From the NCBI RefSeq assembly GCF_902493215.1, contig NZ_CABUOL010000033.1:1-15242 (forward strand): a stretch of DNA of 15,242 nucleotides, written 5' to 3'. Position 1 is the stretch's first letter. Every line of letters starts with the position of its first letter. The notes beneath the pieces are model-generated. The model was not told the origin of the DNA and ran no database searches. It saw only the letters and a program-made list of their open reading frames with translations. Source of the stretch: an uncultured Mediterranea sp. GTDB taxonomy: Bacteria > Bacteroidota > Bacteroidia > Bacteroidales > Bacteroidaceae. The position numbers and the translations under genes were made by a program. Shown here in pieces: positions 7,574 to 13,175 of the stretch.

Positions 7574-8290
7574 TTATTTCATGAACCCGTCGCGCCCGAA
7601 AGGCGAAGCGTCGTGGTTCAGGTTCTCTTCGATGGTGCCTATCACGCCGTCCTTGATGTGGATAATCTTGTCCGTCTGGTTGGCCACGCCGCTTTCGTGG
7701 GTCACGACGACGATGGTCATGCCCGTCTGGTGGAGGTCCTTCAGGATCTGCATCACTTCGACCGAGGTCTTGCTGTCGAGGGCGCCGGTTGGCTCATCGG
7801 CCAGGATGATTTGCGGACGGGTGATGAGGGCGCGGGCGATGGCCACACGCTGCTTCTGTCCGCCGCTCATCTCGTTGGGCATGTGGTGCGCCCAGTCCTT
7901 CAGGCCCAGGCGGTCGAGGTATTCCAGCGCCAGGGCGTTGCGTTTCTTGCGGCTCACGCCCTGATAGAACAGGGGCAGGGCCACGTTCTCCACCGCGTTC
8001 TTGAACGAGATGAGGTTGAACGACTGGAAGATGAAGCCTATCATGCGGTTGCGGTATTCGGCGGCGCGCGTTTCGCTCAGGTTCTTGATGAGCGTGCCGT
8101 TCAGGTAGTATTCGCCCGTGTCGTAGTTGTCCAGTATGCCCAATATATTAAGTAAGGTGGACTTTCCCGACCCCGATGCGCCCATGATGGATACGAACTC
8201 TCCCTTGGCGATGTCCAGGTTGATGCCCTTCAGGACGTGGAGCGGCGCTCCGTTGTAGTAGGTCTTGTTGATGTCTTTAAGTTGTATCAC
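7574..8290 (-). CDS. ABC transporter ATPase (LolD/MacB-type) of the efflux operon
   Basis: The 238-residue cytosolic ATPase has all the motifs of an active ABC nucleotide-binding domain. They are Walker A GASGSGKST (37-45), Q-loop Gln89 (FQSFN), signature MSGGQKQRVAIARAL (141-155), Walker B IILADE (161-166) with catalytic Glu166, D-loop ALD, and H-loop His198 (VVTHE). It is typical of the o228/MacB/LolD group, which pairs with FtsX-type permeases. It is the first gene of a five-gene minus-strand operon and should power both permeases downstream. The C-terminal tail (NLNHDASPFGRDGFMK) extends beyond the core fold. A lipoprotein-transport role (LolCDE) is an alternative. The co-encoded adaptor and TolC-type channel make a MacAB-TolC-like exporter more likely. 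Confidence 0.93.
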   Translation of the reverse strand: MIQLKDINKTYYNGAPLHVLKGINLDIAKGEFVSIMGASGSGKSTLLNILGILDNYDTGEYYLNGTLIKNLSETRAAEYRNRMIGFIFQSFNLISFKNAVENVALPLFYQGVSRKKRNALALEYLDRLGLKDWAHHMPNEMSGGQKQRVAIARALITRPQIILADEPTGALDSKTSVEVMQILKDLHQTGMTIVVVTHESGVANQTDKIIHIKDGVIGTIEENLNHDASPFGRDGFMK

Positions 8291-8634
8291 GACTTTCTCT
8301 TTTTTGATTTATGCTTGTTTTTTCGCTATTAGACGCACGACTTGTGCAAAAAGTTGCAAGCCGGACGGACTTTTTTTCATTTTTCTGCCAACGTGTGCGG
8401 GTTGTATGGGGCACAGAACGAAACGTATATTGAGGTTTGAGCGAAAATGTGTCTAAATCGGTTGATATACAAATGGTTGTGCGGAATATGGGTGGGTGGC
8501 TCTGCAAAACGAAACGTTTACGTGGGTTTAATTTGCAGCTACATTTAGATGCTTTTCGGGCATACGGATTTGCAGATAAGTTTAATTGGGTTTACATAGG
8601 GCTTACATGATTGATTAGGGTGGGGGAGTGCTTG

Positions 8635-8655
8635 GCAGCTGCGGCTGCTTTTTTT
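8635..8655 (+). terminator. Possible small terminator hairpin
   Basis: GCAGC (8635-8639) and GCTGC (8644-8648) form a 5-bp stem with a TGCG loop, followed directly by seven T. It has the shape of an intrinsic terminator on the plus strand, but no upstream plus-strand gene is recognised. Either a short RNA from the gap ends here or the resemblance is accidental. Confidence 0.4.
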
Positions 8656-8711
8656 GTACCCGATTATTTGATATAATGTTACTTAAATTATTCCATATAA
8701 TAGTTATTTGG

Positions 8712-8719
8712 TATTTTTG
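8712..8719 (+). promoter_or_regulatory. -7 element of the 80-residue protein gene
   Basis: TATTTTTG matches TAnnTTTG and lies 20 nt before the ATG at 8739. Initiation would be near 8726. The -33 position holds only TTAT/TATT, so the upstream half is weak. Confidence 0.5.
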
Positions 8720-8738
8720 CGACAAAATATTATTAGTT

Positions 8739-8981
8739 ATGGCAAAGGTAATACATATACATTTGACACACAGAATAGAAGGAACAAAGCGGAAAGACTG
8801 GTATTTTAGTAGTATAACGGCCATTTATACTGTTTTGACGGCAGAACAGGTGGGCGCAACGAAGAATTATCTGCTTCATGCAGGATTATCTGGTAACGGG
8901 ACTGTATGCACCAAAAAGGCTATAATAAAGCAATCTACGCTCATTTCTTGCGGGCGTAGTGGAAATGTATCAGACGAATAA
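8739..8981 (+). CDS. Small conserved-looking protein of unknown function (80 residues)
   Basis: The protein starts MAKVIHIHLTHRIEG. It continues with a compact, apparently ordered core (DWYFSSITAIYTVLTAEQVGATKNYLLHAGLSGNGTVCTKKAIIKQSTLI). There is no signal peptide or membrane segment. From memory, small Bacteroides proteins with the pattern IHxHLxxxxxDxYFxSIxAxYxxLTxEQVG...YLLHxGLSxxGTxxTKxAIIKQS are widespread, but I cannot confirm this here. I chose ATG8739 because the -7 box at 8712 would place transcription start inside the longer frame beginning at 8628. A strong terminator follows at 9029. It is probably the last host gene before the Mu-like element. No function can be assigned. The pattern of aromatic and Lys/Arg residues would be compatible with nucleic-acid or protein binding. 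Confidence 0.7.
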   Translation: MAKVIHIHLTHRIEGTKRKDWYFSSITAIYTVLTAEQVGATKNYLLHAGLSGNGTVCTKKAIIKQSTLISCGRSGNVSDE

Positions 8982-9028
8982 TAAGTGGCTAAAAAGGCAA
9001 TAAAAACGGCTTTAGAATGATCCGGTGT

Positions 9029-9056
9029 GGGGAGGTGGTTATACCTCCCCTTTTTT
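9029..9056 (+). terminator. Strong intrinsic terminator after the 80-residue protein gene
   Basis: GGGGAGGT (9029-9036) pairs perfectly with ACCTCCCC (9043-9050) around a 6-nt loop and is followed by six T. It closes the host unit, 48 nt after the stop codon. The Mu-like element probably begins just beyond it. Confidence 0.9.
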
Positions 9057-9083
9057 GTGCTTGAAATCGGTCTTTTTTGACGC

Positions 9084-9140
9084 TGGACATTCAGGTGGGC
9101 ATTCAAAGTGGACATTCACTTTTATAGAACTGGACATTCA
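9084..9140 (+). repeat. Four direct repeats TGGACATTCA (candidate transposase-binding sites)
   Basis: TGGACATTCA occurs at 9084-9093, 9109-9118 and 9131-9140, and TGGGCATTCA at 9096-9105. The start-to-start spacings are 12, 13 and 22 bp. Short, same-orientation, slightly variable repeats close to the end of a Mu-type element are expected for the sites where the transposase assembles. The position just inside the presumed left end supports this. A replication or regulatory role is also possible. Confidence 0.6.
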
Positions 9141-9305
9141 AAATAGGGTTTTGGCGGTGTGCGATACAGACATGCTAAAATACCACAATTTTAAAAATAC
9201 CCCTTGTTTTTTATTTGATAGCCCCCCCCTAAAAACCTATCATTTTTCACGCTTTAGTTCTTAAATGCCCAAATATCAGTGTTTTTATACCCATATATGA
9301 AGGTA

Positions 9306-9354
9306 GGGGAGGGGGATTGCTTGGGAGGGGGACATCATGGGGGGTGATAGGGGG
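9306..9354 (+). other. G-quadruplex-forming motif
   Basis: Six G runs (4, 5, 3, 5, 6 and 5 G) are separated by loops of 1, 7, 1, 7 and 5 nt. This satisfies the G3+N1-7 rule more than once over. It lies just downstream (3') of the leftward repressor gene, on the opposite strand. A G-rich plus-strand block is out of character with the surrounding A/T-rich DNA. Confidence 0.7.
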
Positions 9355-9399
9355 TACGCTTCGTTTCCCATCACTGGTGTATGGTAACAGTAAATCCGC

Positions 9400-9807
9400 C
9401 TACCCGACATTTGCAGTACCGGAAATGGACGCATCCGATACATGTTTTTCCTTTTCGATTGTCATTTGCCGGATTCGTTCCTCTAAGCGTCCGATTTCTC
9501 TATCTTGTTCCCTGATGATTTCTTCTTTTTCGCGAATTAAGGCAAGGAGAGAGGAGAGTTCGGTTGTTTGTGTTGTTGTAGATGATGTATTATAGTAAAT
9601 ATCACCTTTCCCTGTAAGTAACCAGGTAGGGTTTATATCATTATGTATTTCGATAATTTTCGACACCCATAAACTTGATATATCTGTTCCTTTGCTGATG
9701 CATCTTGAAATTACTCCATTTGAGCACCCAATAGCTTGTTCAAGCGCCCTTGTACTGATACCTTTTTCTTTAATTAGGATTGCAATCCTGTCGGAAATGT
9801 TCGCCAT
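9400..9807 (-). CDS. HTH phage-type repressor with C-terminal coiled coil
   Basis: The 135-residue protein begins with an XRE/lambda-repressor-like helix-turn-helix at about residues 5-65 (RIAILIKEKGISTRALEQAIGCSNGVISRCISKGTDISSLWVSKI). It continues with HNDINPTWLLTGKGDIYY, a phrase common in Bacteroidetes phage repressors. After a Thr/Ser-rich linker, about residues 82-118 form a charged coiled coil (ELSSLLALIREKEEIIREQDREIGRLEERIRQM), probably for dimerisation. There is no LexA-type peptidase domain, so induction by RecA-stimulated self-cleavage is not expected. The gene is divergent from the early operon. Its promoter and the rightward promoter face each other across a palindrome that I take to be its operator. 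It most likely keeps the transposition operon silent, comparable to Mu c. Confidence 0.82.
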   Translation of the reverse strand: MANISDRIAILIKEKGISTRALEQAIGCSNGVISRCISKGTDISSLWVSKIIEIHNDINPTWLLTGKGDIYYNTSSTTTQTTELSSLLALIREKEEIIREQDREIGRLEERIRQMTIEKEKHVSDASISGTANVG

Positions 9808-9832
9808 AAATCGTAAATTATCTACATAAAAC

Positions 9833-9863
9833 TTTTTAGTGTCGAAAATATTCTATATATTTG
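9833..9863 (+). promoter_or_regulatory. Rightward early promoter
   Basis: The -7 box TATATTTG (9856-9863) is perfect. TTTT at 9833-9836 with a 19-nt spacer is a near match to the -33 TTTG. Initiation near 9870 falls inside the palindrome at 9868-9885, so a protein bound there would block it. It should drive the genes from 9941 through the transposase. Confidence 0.65.
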
Positions 9864-9867
9864 CAGC

Positions 9868-9885
9868 GTGTTCAAAAAGGAACAC
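9868..9885. promoter_or_regulatory. Candidate repressor operator (18-bp palindrome)
   Basis: GTGTTC (9868-9873) and GAACAC (9880-9885) are perfect inverted half-sites separated by AAAAAG. The palindrome lies exactly between the rightward -7 box (9856-9863) and the leftward -7 box (9891-9898), covering both predicted start sites. This is where a dimeric HTH repressor would control both promoters. Confidence 0.6.
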
Positions 9886-9890
9886 CGCGC

Positions 9891-9922
9891 CAAATATACA
9901 AAAAAGGCGTGTGATTAGCGAA
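9891..9922 (-). promoter_or_regulatory. Leftward repressor promoter
   Basis: The minus strand reads TATATTTG (9898-9891), a perfect -7 box. TTCG (9922-9919), 20 nt upstream, is a one-mismatch -33. Initiation near 9884 gives a leader of about 77 nt to the repressor ATG at 9807. The promoter faces the rightward promoter, so the two transcripts overlap at their 5' ends. Confidence 0.55.
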
Positions 9923-9940
9923 TTTTAAGGATTAAAGAAA

Positions 9941-10156
9941 ATGAAAGCAAAAGTAATTATAGCCCAAGCAACAGCTGAGACCGCCGAAACTCTTTACGGG
10001 CTGGTCAAGAAGATGGTAGATACAACAGCAATCAAGGCTTATCCCAGTGTGGATTATCAGGCAGTTTTCTTTTCGGCTGATAGATACGACTTAGACTTTG
10101 TAAAAAGAGTATTGGCGGATAAGTGCTTTTCTTTCAAAATTGAAGATGCAGAATAA
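9941..10156 (+). CDS. Small early protein of unknown function (71 residues)
   Basis: This is the first gene of the early operon, about 70 nt downstream of the predicted transcription start. The protein (MKAKVIIAQATAETAETLYGLVKKMVDTT...) alternates beta and helix. It may form a small alpha/beta fold with two repeats: a VIIAQA...LYGLVKKM half and a YQAVFFSADRYDLDFVKRVLADK half. It has no HTH signature, membrane segment or signal peptide. The position matches Ner or other early regulators in Mu-like phages, but the sequence does not resemble Ner, so I assign no function. The gap to the next gene is 21 nt. Confidence 0.7.
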   Translation: MKAKVIIAQATAETAETLYGLVKKMVDTTAIKAYPSVDYQAVFFSADRYDLDFVKRVLADKCFSFKIEDAE

Positions 10157-10161
10157 TACAA

Positions 10162-10174
10162 TAAAATAAGTGAG
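10162..10174 (+). promoter_or_regulatory. Repeated translation-start leader, copy 1
   Basis: TAAAATAAGTGAG ends 3 nt before the ATG at 10178. An identical 13-mer (10699-10711) ends 2 nt before the ATG at 10714. It is A-rich, as expected for Bacteroides initiation regions. Exact identity at two start codons of unrelated genes suggests a conserved ribosome- or regulator-binding leader. Confidence 0.5.
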
Positions 10175-10177
10175 TTT

Positions 10178-10570
10178 ATGACACAGCAAGAATTTATGGA
10201 ACGGACGGGGATAACCCCTACAGTAGAGGATTTTGATTACATCCATGCGGTTTATCTGAACACTTCGATGAACAAGGATGAGTTCTGCAAAGATTTCAAG
10301 AAACATGGGGACAGCCGGATTATCCGTGATGTTCATGTGCGGGTGCTGAACTATGAGATGAAATGTGAACGGCAAAAGGAAGTTATCGGCAATCTGACCG
10401 ACTTCCTGATTGGCAAGGCGCATGCGTATGATGATACCGATTTTCGCAATCAAGCGGTAAGGTTGGTCGGTGAGGTGGAAGTGGTGAAACGGACCATCGA
10501 ATTGGGGCTTCCGCTTTGGGATGAAGACAGAAAGGTTGTCCTTTCGATGATAGAGGAACAAGGCAAATAG
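10178..10570 (+). CDS. Early protein of unknown function (130 residues)
   Basis: The protein starts MTQQEFMERTGITPTVEDFDYIHAVYLNTSMNKDEFCKDFKKHG and is predicted to be mostly helical. The N-terminal TQQEFMERTGITPTVEDFDYIHAVYLN resembles short segments in Bacteroidetes phage and mobile-element proteins, but I do not recognise a named domain. The middle (RDVHVRVLNYEMKCERQKEVIGNLTDFLIGKAH) may form a coiled coil. There is no membrane segment or catalytic motif. It is the second gene of the early operon and carries the repeated TAAAATAAGTGAG leader. The unusual tRNA-like element lies immediately downstream. Confidence 0.72.
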   Translation: MTQQEFMERTGITPTVEDFDYIHAVYLNTSMNKDEFCKDFKKHGDSRIIRDVHVRVLNYEMKCERQKEVIGNLTDFLIGKAHAYDDTDFRNQAVRLVGEVEVVKRTIELGLPLWDEDRKVVLSMIEEQGK

Positions 10571-10591
10571 ATTCAGGATAACCCAGCGTGA

Positions 10592-10687
10592 CAACCCGGA
10601 AGGCGTTAAGAGACGGGTGACGGTGTGGAAAGACACACGGGAGTGCATGGTTCTTGCGCCGGGGTTCGATTCCCCGGACTCCCTCCA
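10592..10687 (+). ncRNA. tRNA-like RNA element lacking D and anticodon arms
   Basis: The 143-bp gap between two early genes contains a structured element. GGGAGT (10639-10644) pairs with ACTCCC (10678-10683), then comes U10684 and an encoded CCA (10685-10687). The T arm is perfect: CCGGGG (10659-10664), TTCGATT, CCCCGG (10672-10677). Together these give a 6+6 = 12-bp helix, the same total as a normal acceptor plus T stem. The D and anticodon arms are absent. Only 14 nt (10645-10658) replace them, able to form a GCA/TGC mini-hairpin. Directly 5' lie GTGTG/CACAC (10623-10638) and ACCCG/CGGGT (10594-10618). It could be a degenerate tRNA, a tRNA mimic, or a processing or attenuation signal in the early mRNA. 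Function is unknown. Confidence 0.6.
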
Positions 10688-10698
10688 ATATTAATCAT

Positions 10699-10711
10699 TA
10701 AAATAAGTGAG
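10699..10711 (+). promoter_or_regulatory. Repeated translation-start leader, copy 2
   Basis: TAAAATAAGTGAG is identical to 10162-10174 and ends 2 nt before the ATG at 10714. It separates the tRNA-like element from the next gene and supports that start codon. Confidence 0.5.
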
Positions 10712-10713
10712 AT

Positions 10714-11088
10714 ATGAACAAGAGGTACATTCACATTACGAAAGCTGACCGCGACTTTATCGCAAAGGCGCTCAACGTGACAGAGAAGACTGTTTATAAC
10801 GCTATCCGGTTTGATGACCGTCGTGGCAACTCCGAACTTTCTGCAAAGATCCGTAAGCTGGCCATGGACCGTGGCGGTATTGTGATGGTTGTTATTCCGG
10901 AAATAGAGACTTTCCATGATTATGACAATGTGATGCGTCAGTACTGTCCGAACGGTGCCTTAATAGAGCTTGACCGTAAAGACGGCAGTGGGCAGGTAAT
11001 TTTCAAGGGGAAAACGGTGAAGACTTACGAGCATGTGATGGTTGCTGATATTAACCAAATCCAAGCGTTTGCATCGGCATTGAGATAG
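10714..11088 (+). CDS. Small HTH-containing early protein (124 residues)
   Basis: Residues about 10-35 (KADRDFIAKALNVTEKTVYNAIRFDD) read as a helix-turn-helix, in which LNVTEKTVYNAIRF would be the turn and recognition helix. The second half (GGIVMVVIPEIETFHDYDNVMRQYCPNGALIELDRKDGSGQVIFKGKTVKTYEHVMVADINQIQAFASALR) looks like a small beta-rich domain. It may be a DNA-binding accessory or regulatory protein of the transposition module. The next gene starts 9 nt after its stop, so the two are surely cotranscribed. A Ner- or Cro-like role is an inference from position only. Confidence 0.72.
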   Translation: MNKRYIHITKADRDFIAKALNVTEKTVYNAIRFDDRRGNSELSAKIRKLAMDRGGIVMVVIPEIETFHDYDNVMRQYCPNGALIELDRKDGSGQVIFKGKTVKTYEHVMVADINQIQAFASALR

Positions 11089-11097
11089 GAGGTGACT

Positions 11098-13137
11098 ATG
11101 TTGGTGTATTACGGTAACATACAGTGTATTTCTGCACGCGAGCTCATAGATAAAGGCTATATCACCAAGTCCTGTTATGACAATTGGGTGAACCGTGGCC
11201 GTATCAAGGTGGTGCGCCGTGGTGGAGGTGCTGCTGGAAATTGCGCGTTGGTCGCCCTCAATAGTCTGCCTACCGAGTGCCTGGAGCGGGTAAAGGAAGA
11301 CAACCCCGGAGGAACAAAGCAGGCACTTCGCCACTGGATACTGTCAAACTATGTGTTGGATCAGGCTGCAGTAGCTTATTTCTTGGATTGGGCCTCCCAT
11401 TCTTCCAGCAACAGAGCTACGGACGAACTTGCCCGGAAATATGCGGTGAATGCTTCAGTTCTGAATACTTGTATCAAGCTTTATAACAGAAGCAACGATT
11501 ACCGCAAACTGATGGGTGAAAAATATAACTGGGACATGATGGCCACTACCATCGAGACCTTACGCGAAGACTTTGGTCATGACCTTCCTGCCAGTACCCT
11601 GCGTTTCCGCAAGAAAGTGAACGAATACAAGCAGTACGGTTACGAATGTCTGATAACCGGAAAATTCGGCAACCAGAACAAACGGAAGGTAACTCACATG
11701 GACGAACGCCTGGTGATGAGTTTGAAAGTACTTCCCAACCAACCATACGGCAGTGATGTGCATGAAATGTATCTGTCGTTTGTATGCGGTGAGCTGGAAG
11801 TATGGGATCTGGAAACAGGGGAGATATTCAATCCGGAAAACTTTACGGATAAGAACGGGGAACCGAAAGAACTGAGCGAAAGCACTATCCGGAACATTCT
11901 GAACAACCCGGCAAACCAGCTGCTGATAGAGAAAGCCTTGCGTGGGCGTATGGAGTTCTATCATGAGCAAATGCCTCACATGCATCGTCATGGCGGTGAT
12001 TTTTCTCTGTCACAAATTACGATGGATGACGTGGATTTGCCGCGCCGAATGAAAGGCGGCGAGTATGTGCATGCTTATTATGCCTATGATGTGGTGAGCC
12101 AGTGCCGTATCGGGCTGGCCTACGGACGGGATAAGGATGATGCTTTGGTAGTGGACTGTTTCCGTGATATGTTCCGGCTCATCGAACGCAACGGATGGGG
12201 TATTCCAGCCGGTATTGAGGTGGAGCAGCACTTGATGAGCAAGTATAAAGGAGGATTTCTGAAGGCAGGTGAGGTATTTAAGTTTGTGCATTTCTGTGCT
12301 CCACAGAACTCACAGGAGAAATATTCTGAACCCCTGAACGGTGCGTTCAAGACAACCATAGCACATAAGAACCATGAAGGCATTGGCCGCTGGTATGGTA
12401 AGGGTGCACGGCGGGTGGATCAGAAGAAAGTGAGCGACAGCAGCAACCACACCTGGGAAGACAAAAAGTATTATACGTTTGAAGAGCTTGTGGCGGATGA
12501 CCGTCGCGATTGTGAAGAATGGAATAATACGCTTCACCCCAATCAGAAGAAATATCCCGGAATGACCCGTTGGGATGTGCTCGTTGCCAAAATCAATCCG
12601 ACCCTTCGACCGCTTGATAAATTGACTTTGAGCAGATATATCGGAGAAAAGGTAGATACCAGTATTCGTAGAAATTCCACAGTACGTGTGGCAAATGCGG
12701 ACTGGTGGCTGAGCGGTCCGGAAGTGCTGGAGCAGCTGGAACCAAACAACCGCAAGGTGACGGCTTACTATCTGCCGGATGAAGAGGGTAAGCCTACGGA
12801 TGTCTTCCTGTACCAGAACGACCGCTACCTTGACAAGGTTCGTCCGGTAGTGACTTACAACCGGGTGATGGCAGAACAGACCGAAGAAGACCGGGCTGCC
12901 TATACAGAGCAGGCTAAGATTGTAAGTCATTTCAGCAAATACCTCAAAGACCACGCCATCGGCAAGGTGGGCACCGGTACACCCGATCAGCCAACGGATG
13001 ATCCGGAAGAGGAACTGGAACTTCCCCCGGTGGAACTATCCGATGATTTGCCAGCCGATTTGTCGGCAGATCCGGAATCTGATTATGAATGGCACTCCGG
13101 AATAAGCGAAGCAATGAGAGCCATCAGTGATATGTAA
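11098..13137 (+). CDS. Mu-type DDE transposase (MuA-like)
   Basis: The 679-residue protein is the large catalytic gene of a Mu-like element. I chose ATG11098 because AGGAGG lies 5 nt upstream. A GTG at 11092 would lie within that sequence. Residues 1-70 form an N-terminal DNA-binding domain (ISARELIDKGYITKSCYDNWVNRGRIKVVRRGGG). About 80-200 are further helical site-binding domains. The RNase-H-like core spans about 300-430. Candidate catalytic residues are D310 (ITMDDVDLP), E376 (GIEVEQHLM) and E411 (NSQEKYSEPLNGAFK). The 34-residue spacing of the last two fits the DDE pattern, although the second acid is Glu instead of Asp. A beta-barrel-like domain follows (about 490-585). The C-terminus has an acidic, Pro-rich linker (about 634-664) and a short terminal helix, probably for partner binding. 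The ATPase gene for target capture follows. Confidence 0.88.
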   Translation: MLVYYGNIQCISARELIDKGYITKSCYDNWVNRGRIKVVRRGGGAAGNCALVALNSLPTECLERVKEDNPGGTKQALRHWILSNYVLDQAAVAYFLDWASHSSSNRATDELARKYAVNASVLNTCIKLYNRSNDYRKLMGEKYNWDMMATTIETLREDFGHDLPASTLRFRKKVNEYKQYGYECLITGKFGNQNKRKVTHMDERLVMSLKVLPNQPYGSDVHEMYLSFVCGELEVWDLETGEIFNPENFTDKNGEPKELSESTIRNILNNPANQLLIEKALRGRMEFYHEQMPHMHRHGGDFSLSQITMDDVDLPRRMKGGEYVHAYYAYDVVSQCRIGLAYGRDKDDALVVDCFRDMFRLIERNGWGIPAGIEVEQHLMSKYKGGFLKAGEVFKFVHFCAPQNSQEKYSEPLNGAFKTTIAHKNHEGIGRWYGKGARRVDQKKVSDSSNHTWEDKKYYTFEELVADDRRDCEEWNNTLHPNQKKYPGMTRWDVLVAKINPTLRPLDKLTLSRYIGEKVDTSIRRNSTVRVANADWWLSGPEVLEQLEPNNRKVTAYYLPDEEGKPTDVFLYQNDRYLDKVRPVVTYNRVMAEQTEEDRAAYTEQAKIVSHFSKYLKDHAIGKVGTGTPDQPTDDPEEELELPPVELSDDLPADLSADPESDYEWHSGISEAMRAISDM

Positions 13138-13175
13138 GAACAGAATTAGAACAACATTAAAACAGCGTTAGAATT

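Larger units (their letters stand above)
8291..8738. other. 448-bp intergenic region with no convincing gene
   Basis: This A/T-rich stretch separates the divergent efflux operon and the small gene at 8739. It should contain the operon promoter, but I found no TTTG-N19-TAnnTTTG on the minus strand. CTTGTGCAA/TTGCAAG (about 8340-8360) gives a small imperfect inverted repeat close to the operon start and might be an operator. The 10-mer AACGAAACGT occurs twice (8417-8426 and 8508-8517). A GCAGC/GCTGC stem followed by seven T lies at 8635-8655. The open frames here have no recognisable features. Confidence 0.6.
9057..9399. other. Left-end region of the Mu-like element, non-coding
   Basis: The 343 bp between the host terminator and the repressor gene hold no supported gene. 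From left to right the region has four TGGACATTCA-type repeats (9084-9140), a C8 tract (9222-9229) within GATAG...CTATC, and a G-rich block (9306-9354). Base composition is unlike either neighbour. In Mu the left end carries multiple transposase-binding sites followed by the repressor region, and this layout is comparable. The exact terminus is not identifiable without the other end. TG dinucleotides at 9056 and 9058 are candidates. Confidence 0.55.

Noticed and set aside
9084..9140. CRISPR array
   Set aside because: The repeats are only 10 bp, with spacings of 12-22 bp, and no cas genes are present.
9317..9595. Plus-strand 92-residue frame overlapping the repressor
   Set aside because: It begins in the G-rich non-coding block and runs antisense to the HTH gene. 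It shows no domain or start signal.
9941..10570. Toxin-antitoxin pair
   Set aside because: The two small proteins show no toxin or antitoxin motifs, and their place in the early operon explains them better as element accessory genes.
10600..10687. A complete standard tRNA gene
   Set aside because: No partner for the 3' acceptor strand exists at tRNA distance. The only complement is at 10639, which leaves no room for D and anticodon arms.
10383..10917. Minus-strand frames across the tRNA-like element (such as GVRGIEPR... and GGSPGNRTPAQE...)
   Set aside because: These phrases are classic artefacts of translating the complement of tRNA T-arms. They overlap well-supported plus-strand genes.
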